DNA of 64,000 nucleotides from JAFGGG01 sp964638895 (lineage in GTDB: Bacteria; Spirochaetota; Spirochaetia; SZUA-6; RPPD01), in NCBI GenBank assembly GCA_964638895.1, contig CAZWYY010000005.1, positions 1 to 64,000 on the forward strand, written 5' to 3'. The position numbers and the translations under genes were made by a program. The notes beneath the pieces are model-generated. The model did no database searches and was not told where the DNA came from. It was given only the letters and a program-made list of their open reading frames with translations. Below, piece after piece: positions 51,753 through 58,960 of this stretch (position 1 is its first letter; each line of letters begins with the position of its first letter).

Positions 51753-53198
51753 ATGCAGTATACGAATATGCGTATTCATATGGTCGGCATTAAGGGCGTA
51801 GGCATGACCGCCCTTACCGAGATTCTGGTTTCCCGCGGGGCACGCGTAAGCGGTTCGGACACGTCAGAAGTGTTTTATACGGACGCTATCCTAAAAAAAC
51901 TCGGCGTGCCGTATAACGAGGAGTTCCTTGAATCGCATATAACGGAAGGACTGGACCTGGTGGTTCATTCCGCGGCCTACTCCGCGGACACAAATCCGGA
52001 GCTGCTGGCCGCATCCCGTTTGAACATACCGGTTGTTTCCTACCCCGAGGCTTTGGGCGCCTTGTCCGCCGAAACGGACGCCAGCGGTATCGCCGGCGTT
52101 CACGGGAAAACCACCACCACCGCTATCGCGGGAACGGTTCTCAAACAGCTGAAACTACCGGTGACCGTGCTGGTAGGCTCACAGGTTCCTTCCCTGGATT
52201 ACGCCTCCACCTATACGGGCGGCCGTAAGTATTTTGTGGCGGAAACCTGCGAGTACCGCCGGAATTTTCTCACGTTCAGGCCCTCCCGCATAATTATCAC
52301 CAGTATCGAACCGGATCACCTTGATTATTTCAAGGACCTGGACGACATTATCGAAGCCTTTGTTTCATATGCCGGTCTGCTCCCGGAGGGCGGGGAGCTG
52401 ATATATCATTATGATGATTCCGGTGCGAGCAGGGCCGTGGAGCTGATACGAAAAAAGCGCCCGGACATCGATTGCATTCCCTACGGGTCTGGCGCGCAGG
52501 GGCCTTTTCGCGTTTCACGCATCAGAATAAAGCCCGGAAAAACGCTTTTCCGCCTGGACGGCTTCCGGGGTGATTTTGAAATCCATATTCCGGGGGAACA
52601 TACCGTGTATGACGCGGCGGCCGCAATCGCCCTGGCCCTGCGGATAGTAAAAAAAGAAACCATTACGGTAACCGGTTCACTGGTGCGGGCCGTTAAACAG
52701 GGGCTCTTGGAGTTTAAGGGCAGTAAGCGCAGGAGCGAGATCATAGGTCAGGCCGCGGGAATCCTGTTTATGGATGATTACGCGCATCATCCCACGGCCG
52801 TACGCACCACACTCGCGGGCCTGAAAGCGTATTATCCCCACAGGCGGGTCGTGGCGGATTTTATGTCACACACCTACTCGCGCACAAAAGCGCTTTTGCC
52901 GGAGTTCGGAACCTGCTTTGCCCACGCGGATGAGGTGGTTCTGCATAAAATATACGCCTCGGCGCGTGAAAAAGACACCGGAGAAATATCAGGACATGAT
53001 CTTTTTGCAGAAGTAAAACGGCACCATAACACAGTTAAATATTTTGAGGAGGCAACGGACGCACTGCCCTATTTGAAAGATAGTCTTAAAGACGGCGATC
53101 TGTTCATCACCATGGGCGCGGGCAACAACTGGACTATCGGCAGGGAGCTTTTTACCCACTTCTCAAGGCAGGCGGAATCCGGAGGAGGACCCCTATGA
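51753..53198 (+). CDS. murC: UDP-N-acetylmuramate--L-alanine ligase or close Mur ligase
   Basis: A 481-residue Mur ligase that adds the first amino acid to UDP-N-acetylmuramate in peptidoglycan synthesis. Rossmann-like N-terminus MVGIKGVGMTALTEILVSRGARVSGSD; P-loop GVHGKTTTTA (about 111-120); central motif ETCEYRRNF; and TSIEPDHLDYF. The C-terminal domain has MDDYAHHPTAVRTTLAGLK (about 335-353), a strong MurC/Mpl motif. MurC fits better than Mpl by length and context. The start at 51753 is chosen from the promoter position; ATG 51768 is also possible. It overlaps yicC by four bases. Confidence 0.86.
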   Translation: MQYTNMRIHMVGIKGVGMTALTEILVSRGARVSGSDTSEVFYTDAILKKLGVPYNEEFLESHITEGLDLVVHSAAYSADTNPELLAASRLNIPVVSYPEALGALSAETDASGIAGVHGKTTTTAIAGTVLKQLKLPVTVLVGSQVPSLDYASTYTGGRKYFVAETCEYRRNFLTFRPSRIIITSIEPDHLDYFKDLDDIIEAFVSYAGLLPEGGELIYHYDDSGASRAVELIRKKRPDIDCIPYGSGAQGPFRVSRIRIKPGKTLFRLDGFRGDFEIHIPGEHTVYDAAAAIALALRIVKKETITVTGSLVRAVKQGLLEFKGSKRRSEIIGQAAGILFMDDYAHHPTAVRTTLAGLKAYYPHRRVVADFMSHTYSRTKALLPEFGTCFAHADEVVLHKIYASAREKDTGEISGHDLFAEVKRHHNTVKYFEEATDALPYLKDSLKDGDLFITMGAGNNWTIGRELFTHFSRQAESGGGPL

Positions 53199-54061
53199 AC
53201 AGTATGACCGGTTTCGGTTACAGCGAATATAATAACGAGGATTATAATATAAGCATTGAGGCGAAATCATACAACAACAGGTTTCTGGATTTAAACCTGG
53301 CCCTGCCGCCGTTCTTAAGCCAGCTTGAGGAAAGAATACGGCAGGAGACCGTAAAGCGTATAAAAAGGGGCAGGGTGGAGATTTACTTTAAAATAAAAAA
53401 TTTTAACGAGGAACTTGAGATTGTCATAGATAAAAAAAGCCTGGAAGCGCACGTGCGGGCGCTGCATGAGCTTAATACCCTGGCCGGGCTGCACGATGAA
53501 CTGCATCTGTCCCATCTGCTTAGAATCGAGGGAATACTCAAAACCTACCGTTCATTCGACCTGGAAAAATTCTGGAAGGCGCTCGGGCCGGTGCTGAACG
53601 CGGCGCTGGACAAACTTGTCGACTCGCGCCGGGTTGAGGGAGAGAAACTGGAGCTTGATATCAGGGAGATGATACAAAAGATCGGACAACAGGCGGATCT
53701 TATAGAATCTCTGGTGCCTGAAATTGAAAAAAAAATCCGCCTGACGGTAAGGCAGAAATTCGACGAACTGCTGGGAAAGGACATCGATGATTCCCGCGTG
53801 CTGGCCGAGATCGCGGCGCTGGTAATCCGGTTCGATATCAACGAAGAGGTGGTAAGAATGAAAACCCACCTGGAAAGCTTTCAAAAAAGCATGAGCGAGG
53901 ATGAGCTTCCGGGCAAAAAGCTTGATTTCATCTGCCAGGAACTGAACCGGGAGATAAACACCATAAGCGCTAAAAGCCTGTTGATCGAGATGAACAATGC
54001 GGCGATTGCCGTCAAGGAACTTATAGAAAGGATCAGGGAGCAGCTTCGAAATGTCGAATAG
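53195..54061 (+). CDS. YicC/YloC family endoribonuclease-like protein
   Basis: A 288-residue protein of the YicC family: MNSMTGFGYSE at the start, AKSYNNRFLDLNLALP (about 23-38), and a C-terminal domain with DSRVLAEIAALVIRFDINEEVVRMKTHLESF in sequence (about 198-228), then PGKKLDFICQELNREINTISAKS (DUF1732 type). Bacterial members have been reported as stress-related ribonucleases. It overlaps murC (ATGA) and the cytidylate kinase gene (11 bases). Confidence 0.92.
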   Translation: MNSMTGFGYSEYNNEDYNISIEAKSYNNRFLDLNLALPPFLSQLEERIRQETVKRIKRGRVEIYFKIKNFNEELEIVIDKKSLEAHVRALHELNTLAGLHDELHLSHLLRIEGILKTYRSFDLEKFWKALGPVLNAALDKLVDSRRVEGEKLELDIREMIQKIGQQADLIESLVPEIEKKIRLTVRQKFDELLGKDIDDSRVLAEIAALVIRFDINEEVVRMKTHLESFQKSMSEDELPGKKLDFICQELNREINTISAKSLLIEMNNAAIAVKELIERIREQLRNVE

Positions 54062-54587
54062 ATTGACGGTGGCCATATCCGGTAAAAGCGGCTGCGGTAA
54101 TACCTCGGTCTCAAACCTGGTGGCCGAGAAACTTGGCCTGCGCCACATTAACTACACCTTTCACAGTATCGCGCGTGAATGCGGGTACACCTTTGAAGAG
54201 ATCATGGAAAAAGCGGAGACCGATTCTCATTATGACCTGTACCTTGACAAAAAGCAGGTTGAGCTTGCGCATGACGGGAACTGCGTACTAGGCTCACGCT
54301 TGGCCATCTGGCTGCTGAAACGCGCCCAGATCAAGGTGTATCTTGAGGCGTCATTGAGTGTGCGCGCGGGACGTATAGCACGGCGGGAGAACAAGGACGT
54401 TACCATGGCCTCCAGGGAAACGGACGAGCGCGACCGCAAGGACCATAACCGGTTTTACCGTCTTTACGGTATTGATAATGACATCTATGACTTCGCCGAT
54501 ATTGTTGTGGATACGGAACAGGGAGATCAGCACTATGTAACCGAGACCATCATACGGTATGTACGTGAACGCGGATTTTTAAGATAA
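54051..54587 (+). CDS. cmk: Cytidylate-kinase-like protein with altered P-loop
   Basis: A 178-residue protein resembling the short, archaeal-type cytidylate kinases that phosphorylate CMP and dCMP. The P-loop reads GKSGCGNTS (11-19), with asparagine (N17) in place of the Walker A lysine. LGSRLAIWLLKRAQIKVYLEASLSVRAGRIARRE matches the lid and base-binding region, and ETDERDRKDHNRFYRLYGID the later kinase core. It lies between yicC and rpoZ, an order typical of treponemes and relatives. Activity with an altered P-loop is uncertain. Confidence 0.78.
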   Translation: MSNRLTVAISGKSGCGNTSVSNLVAEKLGLRHINYTFHSIARECGYTFEEIMEKAETDSHYDLYLDKKQVELAHDGNCVLGSRLAIWLLKRAQIKVYLEASLSVRAGRIARRENKDVTMASRETDERDRKDHNRFYRLYGIDNDIYDFADIVVDTEQGDQHYVTETIIRYVRERGFLR

Positions 54588-54612
54588 ATTGCTTGAGTAT
54601 CGAAATCAATAC

Positions 54613-54641
54613 TTTACACATACATGAAACTATGGTATAGT
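54613..54641 (+). promoter_or_regulatory. Promoter of rpoZ-miaA
   Basis: TTTACA (54613-54618) and TATAGT (54636-54641) are 17 bases apart. AGGAGGAAG follows at 54656, before the rpoZ ATG at 54674. The leader of about 26 bases is normal, unlike several other promoters in the window. Confidence 0.68.
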
Positions 54642-54673
54642 GCCACCGGTTTTACAGGAGGAAGAGACAGGAA

Positions 54674-54865
54674 ATGATTTTACCATTGGATTTACTGATT
54701 AAAGACACGGGGAATATGTATCTGCTGGCCTGCGCAGCCATTCACCGCGTTGCCCAGCTCAGCAGTACCGAAGAAGAGGATTTGGAGCAGTATCAAAAGA
54801 AATTTGTTTCGGTTTCCTTAAAACAAATTTTAAACAATGAAATTCTGTATAAGCTGGAAGAATAA
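54674..54865 (+). CDS. rpoZ: DNA-directed RNA polymerase omega subunit, short spirochaetal form
   Basis: A 63-residue small protein at the position of rpoZ between cmk and miaA in spirochaetes. MYLLACAAIHRVAQLSS (about 15-31) parallels the omega helix that contacts beta-prime, and KKFVSVSLKQILNNEI (about 43-58) the second conserved helix. Omega stabilises assembly of the polymerase. AGGAGGAAG lies 10-15 bases upstream. It overlaps miaA by 29 bases. Similarity to other omega subunits is weak, so the call leans on gene order. Confidence 0.68.
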   Translation: MILPLDLLIKDTGNMYLLACAAIHRVAQLSSTEEEDLEQYQKKFVSVSLKQILNNEILYKLEE

Positions 54866-55781
54866 TACAAAACAGTCCGTTGTCATTTTATTCGGCCCTA
54901 CCGCCGTGGGCAAAACACAGGTCATTCAGGCGTTACAAGGATACAATCTTGAGATTATAAGCGCGGATTCGATGCAGGTGTACAAATTTATGGATGTGGG
55001 AACCGCGAAACCGTCGTTGTCACTGCGTACGGAAATTCCACATCATCTGCTTGATGTAGCGGATCCCTCATACCAGTTTAATGCCGGGGACTTTGTGAAA
55101 CGGGCACAGCGGCTTATTCCCGCAATTTATAACCGCAATAACCTGCCGGTAATCTGCGGGGGTACCGCTTATTATATACGCTGTTTTGTTTACGGCCTGC
55201 CCGCTTCTCCCCGGGGTAAATCCGCCGCCCGCGCGCGCATAAAGCAGCAATACATGAATACGGATAACGGCACGCTTTTCGCCGAGCTATCACGTGTTGA
55301 TCCGGAAAGCACCGCGAGAATAAACCCAAATGACCGCTACCGTATCCTGCGGGCATTGGAGGTCATACATACCTCAGGCAGGCCCCTTTCCGCATACACG
55401 GTGCCGGACTCCCTGAGAACGGATTATCGCATGTTGCTTTTGGGGCTTTTCAGGGAAAAAAAGGAACTTGATATGCGGATTAATACCAGGGTGGAGCGGA
55501 TGTTCGAGCGAGGGCTGCTTGCCGAAATCCGGGACCTTATAAGGCGGAGTTATACGGAGTCCGACCCCGGTATGCGGGGTATCGGATACCGCGAGTTTTT
55601 CCGGATGCAAAAAAACTGCACCATCCTGGAACAGGTTAAGGAAGAGATAAAACACAATTCCAGAAAGTACGCCAAAAGGCAGATGACGTTTTTTAAAAGC
55701 CTGCCCGGCGTGCGGTGGATACAGGCCGATGATTTCACGGCAATCGAACAAAGCATACATGAGTTTCTACGGGACGGTTGA
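54837..55781 (+). CDS. miaA: tRNA dimethylallyltransferase
   Basis: A 314-residue enzyme that adds a dimethylallyl group to A37 of tRNAs reading codons that start with U. The P-loop is GPTAVGKT (about 19-26). SADSMQVYKFMDVGTAKPS (about 42-60) corresponds to the DSxQxY...GTAKP motif, and HHLLDVADPSYQFNAGDF and VICGGTAYYIRCFVYGLP are typical. The RYAKRQMTFFK motif (here KYAKRQMTFFK) near 280-290 closes it. The start overlaps rpoZ by 29 bases; there is no better in-frame ATG. Confidence 0.95.
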   Translation: MKFCISWKNNTKQSVVILFGPTAVGKTQVIQALQGYNLEIISADSMQVYKFMDVGTAKPSLSLRTEIPHHLLDVADPSYQFNAGDFVKRAQRLIPAIYNRNNLPVICGGTAYYIRCFVYGLPASPRGKSAARARIKQQYMNTDNGTLFAELSRVDPESTARINPNDRYRILRALEVIHTSGRPLSAYTVPDSLRTDYRMLLLGLFREKKELDMRINTRVERMFERGLLAEIRDLIRRSYTESDPGMRGIGYREFFRMQKNCTILEQVKEEIKHNSRKYAKRQMTFFKSLPGVRWIQADDFTAIEQSIHEFLRDG

Positions 55782-55815
55782 AAAACCTGTTCCGTGGTCC
55801 CATAAACCGCACCCC

Positions 55816-55844
55816 TTGACTATAATTCAATTTATACGCATAAT
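55816..55844 (+). promoter_or_regulatory. Candidate promoter of the small basic peptide gene
   Basis: TTGACT (55816-55821) and CATAAT (55839-55844) are 17 bases apart. A second pair, TTGACT (55877-55882) and TATTTT (55900-55905), also with a 17-base spacer, lies closer to the gene. Either or both may be used. Confidence 0.45.
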
Positions 55845-55957
55845 AGTGCACTCCCATTGCTTAACATTCACACTGTTTGACTCTTGCGGCCGGTGTGTTT
55901 ATTTTAAGATAGAGTGATGAGTGGAAATTGCATAACCTTAGAAAGGGGTGATACCAG

Positions 55958-56047
55958 GTGCCTTGCGGTAGGAAGAGAAAAAGACACAAGATTGCTACGC
56001 ACAAACGGAAGAAAAAACTCAGAAAAAACCGTCACAAGAAGAAATAG
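55958..56047 (+). CDS. 29-residue basic ribosome-associated peptide, AURKAIP1/COX24 type
   Basis: A tiny gene with a GTG start. The peptide begins with a CGRKRKRHK segment (residues 3-11) and contains THKRKKKLRKNRHKKK (14-29); about two-thirds of residues are lysine or arginine. This matches the very short AURKAIP1/COX24-domain proteins of spirochaetes, related to the C-terminus of mitochondrial ribosomal protein mS38, and probably binds rRNA. AGGGGTGAT lies seven bases before the GTG. A longer overlapping reading frame (55914-56102) in another phase is judged false. Confidence 0.85.
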   Translation: MPCGRKRKRHKIATHKRKKKLRKNRHKKK

Positions 56048-56065
56048 GGTAAATATTCCCGGCAG

Positions 56066-56088
56066 TCCTACTGATAATTATAGTAGGA
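56066..56088 (+). promoter_or_regulatory. Hairpin enclosing the ribosome binding site of the FlgH-like gene
   Basis: TCCTACT (56066-56072) pairs perfectly with AGTAGGA (56082-56088) across a 9-base AT-rich loop. The Shine-Dalgarno of the FlgH-like gene (TAGGAG, 56084-56089) is inside the right arm, so the stem would block ribosome access. The start codon is at 56096. A control by temperature, by translation of the preceding peptide or by a protein is possible. Confidence 0.55.
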
Positions 56089-56095
56089 GTTCGTT

Positions 56096-56788
56096 ATGTT
56101 AAAATCAATAACCTTAGGTTATCTCCTTGTCTTGTGTTGTTCGGTGATGTTCGCCGAAAGCCTCTGGGATGATACGTTTCCCGGCTATATCGCCGGCAGT
56201 TCGGCATTGGCCGTTGGCGATATCGTGATGGTTGAAATAGACGCGAACATGCAGCTGCAGTTCAACTCTTCCAGCAAGGATTCAAAAACCGTCACCCTGG
56301 AGTTCAGCGGCGGCGAATACGGCGACCTGTTCTCCTTTCTGCCCCGCGCCCTGGCGCGCGGCGACAGGGCGGTGCAGGGCGGGGAGAGTTACAGCCTGAA
56401 AACCGACCTTGTTACCCGAATAACACAGATTGACGCCAATGGAAACGCCTTTATCCAGGGTACGCGAACCATCCAGTTTGAGGGCAAGGGCGACAGCATC
56501 ACTCTTTCCGGCTGGGTGAGTCCGAAGGACCTGGACGAGCAGCGTAAAATATCCTATACCAAGGTTGCCGACGTGCGGCTGGCCTTCAGAAGCTTTTTAC
56601 AGCCCCAGGGAACGGTATTGACCGACCAGGATATTCAACGCATAATCGCCGAAGGCACAGCGCCTCCCGCCGGCACGGGTGGGACGGCAGCCCCCGGACA
56701 GGCCGGAACCTTGGGTTTGACCGATGCCAAGAAAAGAGAACTCGTCTTGGAATATATAAACAGGATTGTTGACATTATATTCCGCTGA
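56096..56788 (+). CDS. FlgH-like protein, exported
   Basis: A 230-residue exported protein. The signal peptide runs to about residue 21 (LLVLCCSVMFA). Then comes SLWDDTFPGYIAGSSALAVGDIVMVEID, which resembles the FlgH (flagellar L-ring) start SLW...VGDIVTV, then beta strands with TRITQIDANGNAFIQGTRTIQFEG and the G/I-rich C-terminal region, ending in a helical tail. FlgH normally is a lipoprotein; no lipobox is visible here. Spirochaete flagella are periplasmic and do not cross the outer membrane, so the role may differ from a pore-forming L-ring. Other fla genes are absent nearby. Confidence 0.6.
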   Translation: MLKSITLGYLLVLCCSVMFAESLWDDTFPGYIAGSSALAVGDIVMVEIDANMQLQFNSSSKDSKTVTLEFSGGEYGDLFSFLPRALARGDRAVQGGESYSLKTDLVTRITQIDANGNAFIQGTRTIQFEGKGDSITLSGWVSPKDLDEQRKISYTKVADVRLAFRSFLQPQGTVLTDQDIQRIIAEGTAPPAGTGGTAAPGQAGTLGLTDAKKRELVLEYINRIVDIIFR

Positions 56789-56791
56789 CTT

Positions 56792-57382
56792 CTATTTATA
56801 CAGATCCTTCAATAGTACATCTCCCTTAAGGGGGAGCATGGTCACGCAGTAAAGAAAAAGCTCGCGGCATGCCTGCGCGTCATCCAGGGCGCGGTGGGAT
56901 GAAGAAACGGACAGTTCCAGAACACGGCACAGGTACCCCAGGCTGAACTTCCCGGCCTGCGGTACGGTTTGTTTTGCCAGCTCCATGGTGTCTATGGTAT
57001 GGTTGTTGGCCGCAGGCAGGGAACAGGCATTAAGCCAGTATGCAAGGAACCCGCTGTCGAAACCCGAGTTGTGGGCCACCAGCACTGACTCCGAGATAAA
57101 ACGTGTGAAATGCGGCAGCACATCGCCTATGGAGGGTTTGTCCGTTAGCATATCATCACTGATGCCGTTGATCTTGGTTGCGGCCGGGGGAACGGGAACG
57201 GTCGGCTTGATCAAGGTGGAAAAGCGCGATCCCTCTTTTTGTAACGAGAACCTCACCGCCCCGATCTCAATAATCTGATCATTGTCAGGATACAGGCCGG
57301 TGGTTTCAAAATCAAATGCCGTGAACTCAAGCTGCGAAAGCGCTGTTGTAAGCTGTATTTTTAAAATCGTATCTTCAATCAT
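56792..57382 (-). CDS. DnaQ-like 3'-5' exonuclease (DEDDh)
   Basis: A 196-residue exonuclease of the DEDDh family, related to DNA polymerase III epsilon. Visible motifs are Exo I FDFETTG (about residues 22-28), Exo II in LVAHNSGFDSGFLAYWL (about 98-114) and Exo III HRALDDAQA (about 161-169). It could be a proofreading subunit or a free exonuclease; the length fits stand-alone proteins. The start at 57382 (MIEDTIL) is chosen over a GTG 22 codons earlier because it matches family starts. The 3' end faces the FlgH-like gene, three bases away. Confidence 0.88.
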   Translation of the reverse strand: MIEDTILKIQLTTALSQLEFTAFDFETTGLYPDNDQIIEIGAVRFSLQKEGSRFSTLIKPTVPVPPAATKINGISDDMLTDKPSIGDVLPHFTRFISESVLVAHNSGFDSGFLAYWLNACSLPAANNHTIDTMELAKQTVPQAGKFSLGYLCRVLELSVSSSHRALDDAQACRELFLYCVTMLPLKGDVLLKDLYK

Positions 57383-57506
57383 ATATAGCCGTTTCTCGGC
57401 AGGCCGCCCGGAATACCTGGACTCCCTGTGTTGTTCTAATATAAGCACAGCATAAAAAATAAATCAACATCATAGGGGCCGGGCGGCAGGATACGTTACT
57501 CCGTGC

Positions 57507-58079
57507 TTAGGTCCGGGGTGAAAGCCCGAGTTCCTTCTCACTGAACACAACAGCGGAAAAGATTTCAATCTGGATATCGTTGAGTTTCCAGCAGTTGCCG
57601 GGCAGGCCCGCTTTCTGGCAGGTATGAAACAGAAACTCCTCACGGTTCCAGCCGTACTGGGTGGCGACCTGGGGCAGAAGCAGTCCCGAATAAAGCCCGC
57701 GACGGACCAGGATTCCGTGGGTTCCTACTTCGATCTCATTGATATCATCAATTCTTTTTAGCGGGGAAAGGACCGAGATCTCAATCTCGATCTGTTCCAG
57801 TTCGGACGGGGAAAGGGGAGGGAACCTGGGGTCGCTGAACGCGGCCGACTGGGCCATTTCCTTTACCGTCTCGTATAACGGTTTGATTCCCTGAATGTAG
57901 CCGATACACCCGCGAAGCTTTCCGTTTATGTGCAGGCTTACAAACGCGCCGCAGGGAACGGAAAGGTGTTCGCCGGGTTCGACATACTGTACCGGCGTGC
58001 GCGTCAATCTGGCCCCGATTGACAGGCGCGCGGTTTCCAACAGTAGCAGTTTATCTTCCGTACTTAAATTAAATTCCAT
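57507..58079 (-). CDS. amrA: AMMECR1-domain protein (AmmeMemoRadiSam system protein A)
   Basis: A 190-residue protein of the AMMECR1 family. It has the motif LRGCIGYIQGIKPLYETVKEMAQSAAFSDPRFPPL in sequence (about 66-100), with the characteristic LRGCIG and DPRF elements. The gene starts one base after the MEMO-like gene ends, on the same strand. In bacteria these two and a radical SAM protein form the AmmeMemoRadiSam system of unknown function; no radical SAM gene is in this window. The start at 58079 avoids a 60-residue extension lying in the MEMO gene. Confidence 0.88.
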   Translation of the reverse strand: MEFNLSTEDKLLLLETARLSIGARLTRTPVQYVEPGEHLSVPCGAFVSLHINGKLRGCIGYIQGIKPLYETVKEMAQSAAFSDPRFPPLSPSELEQIEIEISVLSPLKRIDDINEIEVGTHGILVRRGLYSGLLLPQVATQYGWNREEFLFHTCQKAGLPGNCWKLNDIQIEIFSAVVFSEKELGLSPRT

Positions 58080-58080
58080 A

Positions 58081-58908
58081 CTATTTTTCCTCTTTTTTAT
58101 GAAATGAAACGGCCGCATAATGAACCAGCTCATTGTAATTAAAATTGGTATCCGCCGAGCATCCGTGGGAAATGACCTCCGTAATCCAATTAATATTTTT
58201 AAAGGAAAGGAGGGTGGCGATACAACCGGCGCCGCAGGAGCTGATTTTTCTTTTGGCATATGCGTCCAGAATTCCGCCGGGATCGCCCTTCACGATAAGC
58301 TTAAGCAGGGTATCGGCCTCCTGCCTGGCATCCGTTCCCTTGATATACGAGGTAAGATTGGCAGAAATAATAAACAGGGTCTCCCCGTACCGTTCCGTAA
58401 ACACAACCTGGAGGGCGTTGGAGAGAAGCTTTACGGTTCCGGCGCTCACTTTTCCCAGCAGAATGGGGATAATCGTGGCATTGGGAAATAAGTACTGCAC
58501 AAACGGAAGCTGAACCTCTATGCAGTGTTCTTCCAAGTGCGGAATGTCGTTTTTAAAAAACAGGGTACCGCATTCAACCAGTTCATCCAGCAAAGCATGG
58601 TCTACATGCATGAGGCCGAACGGGGTCCGGAAACTCTCGGATTCCGGAAGATAGATCTCTTCCTGGGGATCGCGGTGTGCCGGCGCCAGGATAACGATAT
58701 GTTTGACCGCTCTGCCTGCGGCGGCCAGAAAAGAGCTGGCGGCAATAGGCCCGGCATAACGGTACCCGGCGTGCGGGACCATGATGGCAGACGCGTCACC
58801 CCGGTCGGCTCCGGCTTGATTGAGGAGTTTTTCTATCAGCTGCCTGGCGTGCTTTTTATCCGATGGATAAAAAATACCCTCCACGATAGGCTCCCGTATT
58901 TTAACCAT
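58081..58908 (-). CDS. amrB: MEMO1-family protein (AmmeMemoRadiSam system protein B)
   Basis: A 275-residue MEMO/AmmeMemoRadiSam B protein. It has MVPHAGYRYAGPIAASSF (about 42-59), with the first metal-type histidine, and IVILAPAHRD (about 70-79). EEHCIEVQLPFVQYLFPNATIIPILLG (about 123-149) carries further conserved H and E, and CGAGCIATLL (about 222). The fold is that of class III extradiol dioxygenases. It lies directly upstream of the AMMECR1 gene. Biochemical activity of the bacterial protein is unknown. Confidence 0.9.
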   Translation of the reverse strand: MVKIREPIVEGIFYPSDKKHARQLIEKLLNQAGADRGDASAIMVPHAGYRYAGPIAASSFLAAAGRAVKHIVILAPAHRDPQEEIYLPESESFRTPFGLMHVDHALLDELVECGTLFFKNDIPHLEEHCIEVQLPFVQYLFPNATIIPILLGKVSAGTVKLLSNALQVVFTERYGETLFIISANLTSYIKGTDARQEADTLLKLIVKGDPGGILDAYAKRKISSCGAGCIATLLSFKNINWITEVISHGCSADTNFNYNELVHYAAVSFHKKEEK

Positions 58909-58960
58909 GAAGATATGCCCCCAATGAATAGCTTAGTGGTTTGTCGCTGAATTTTCAATA

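Noticed and set aside
55914..56102. 62-codon reading frame after miaA
   Set aside because: It overlaps the 29-residue basic peptide gene in another phase, has no ribosome binding site and no recognisable protein character.
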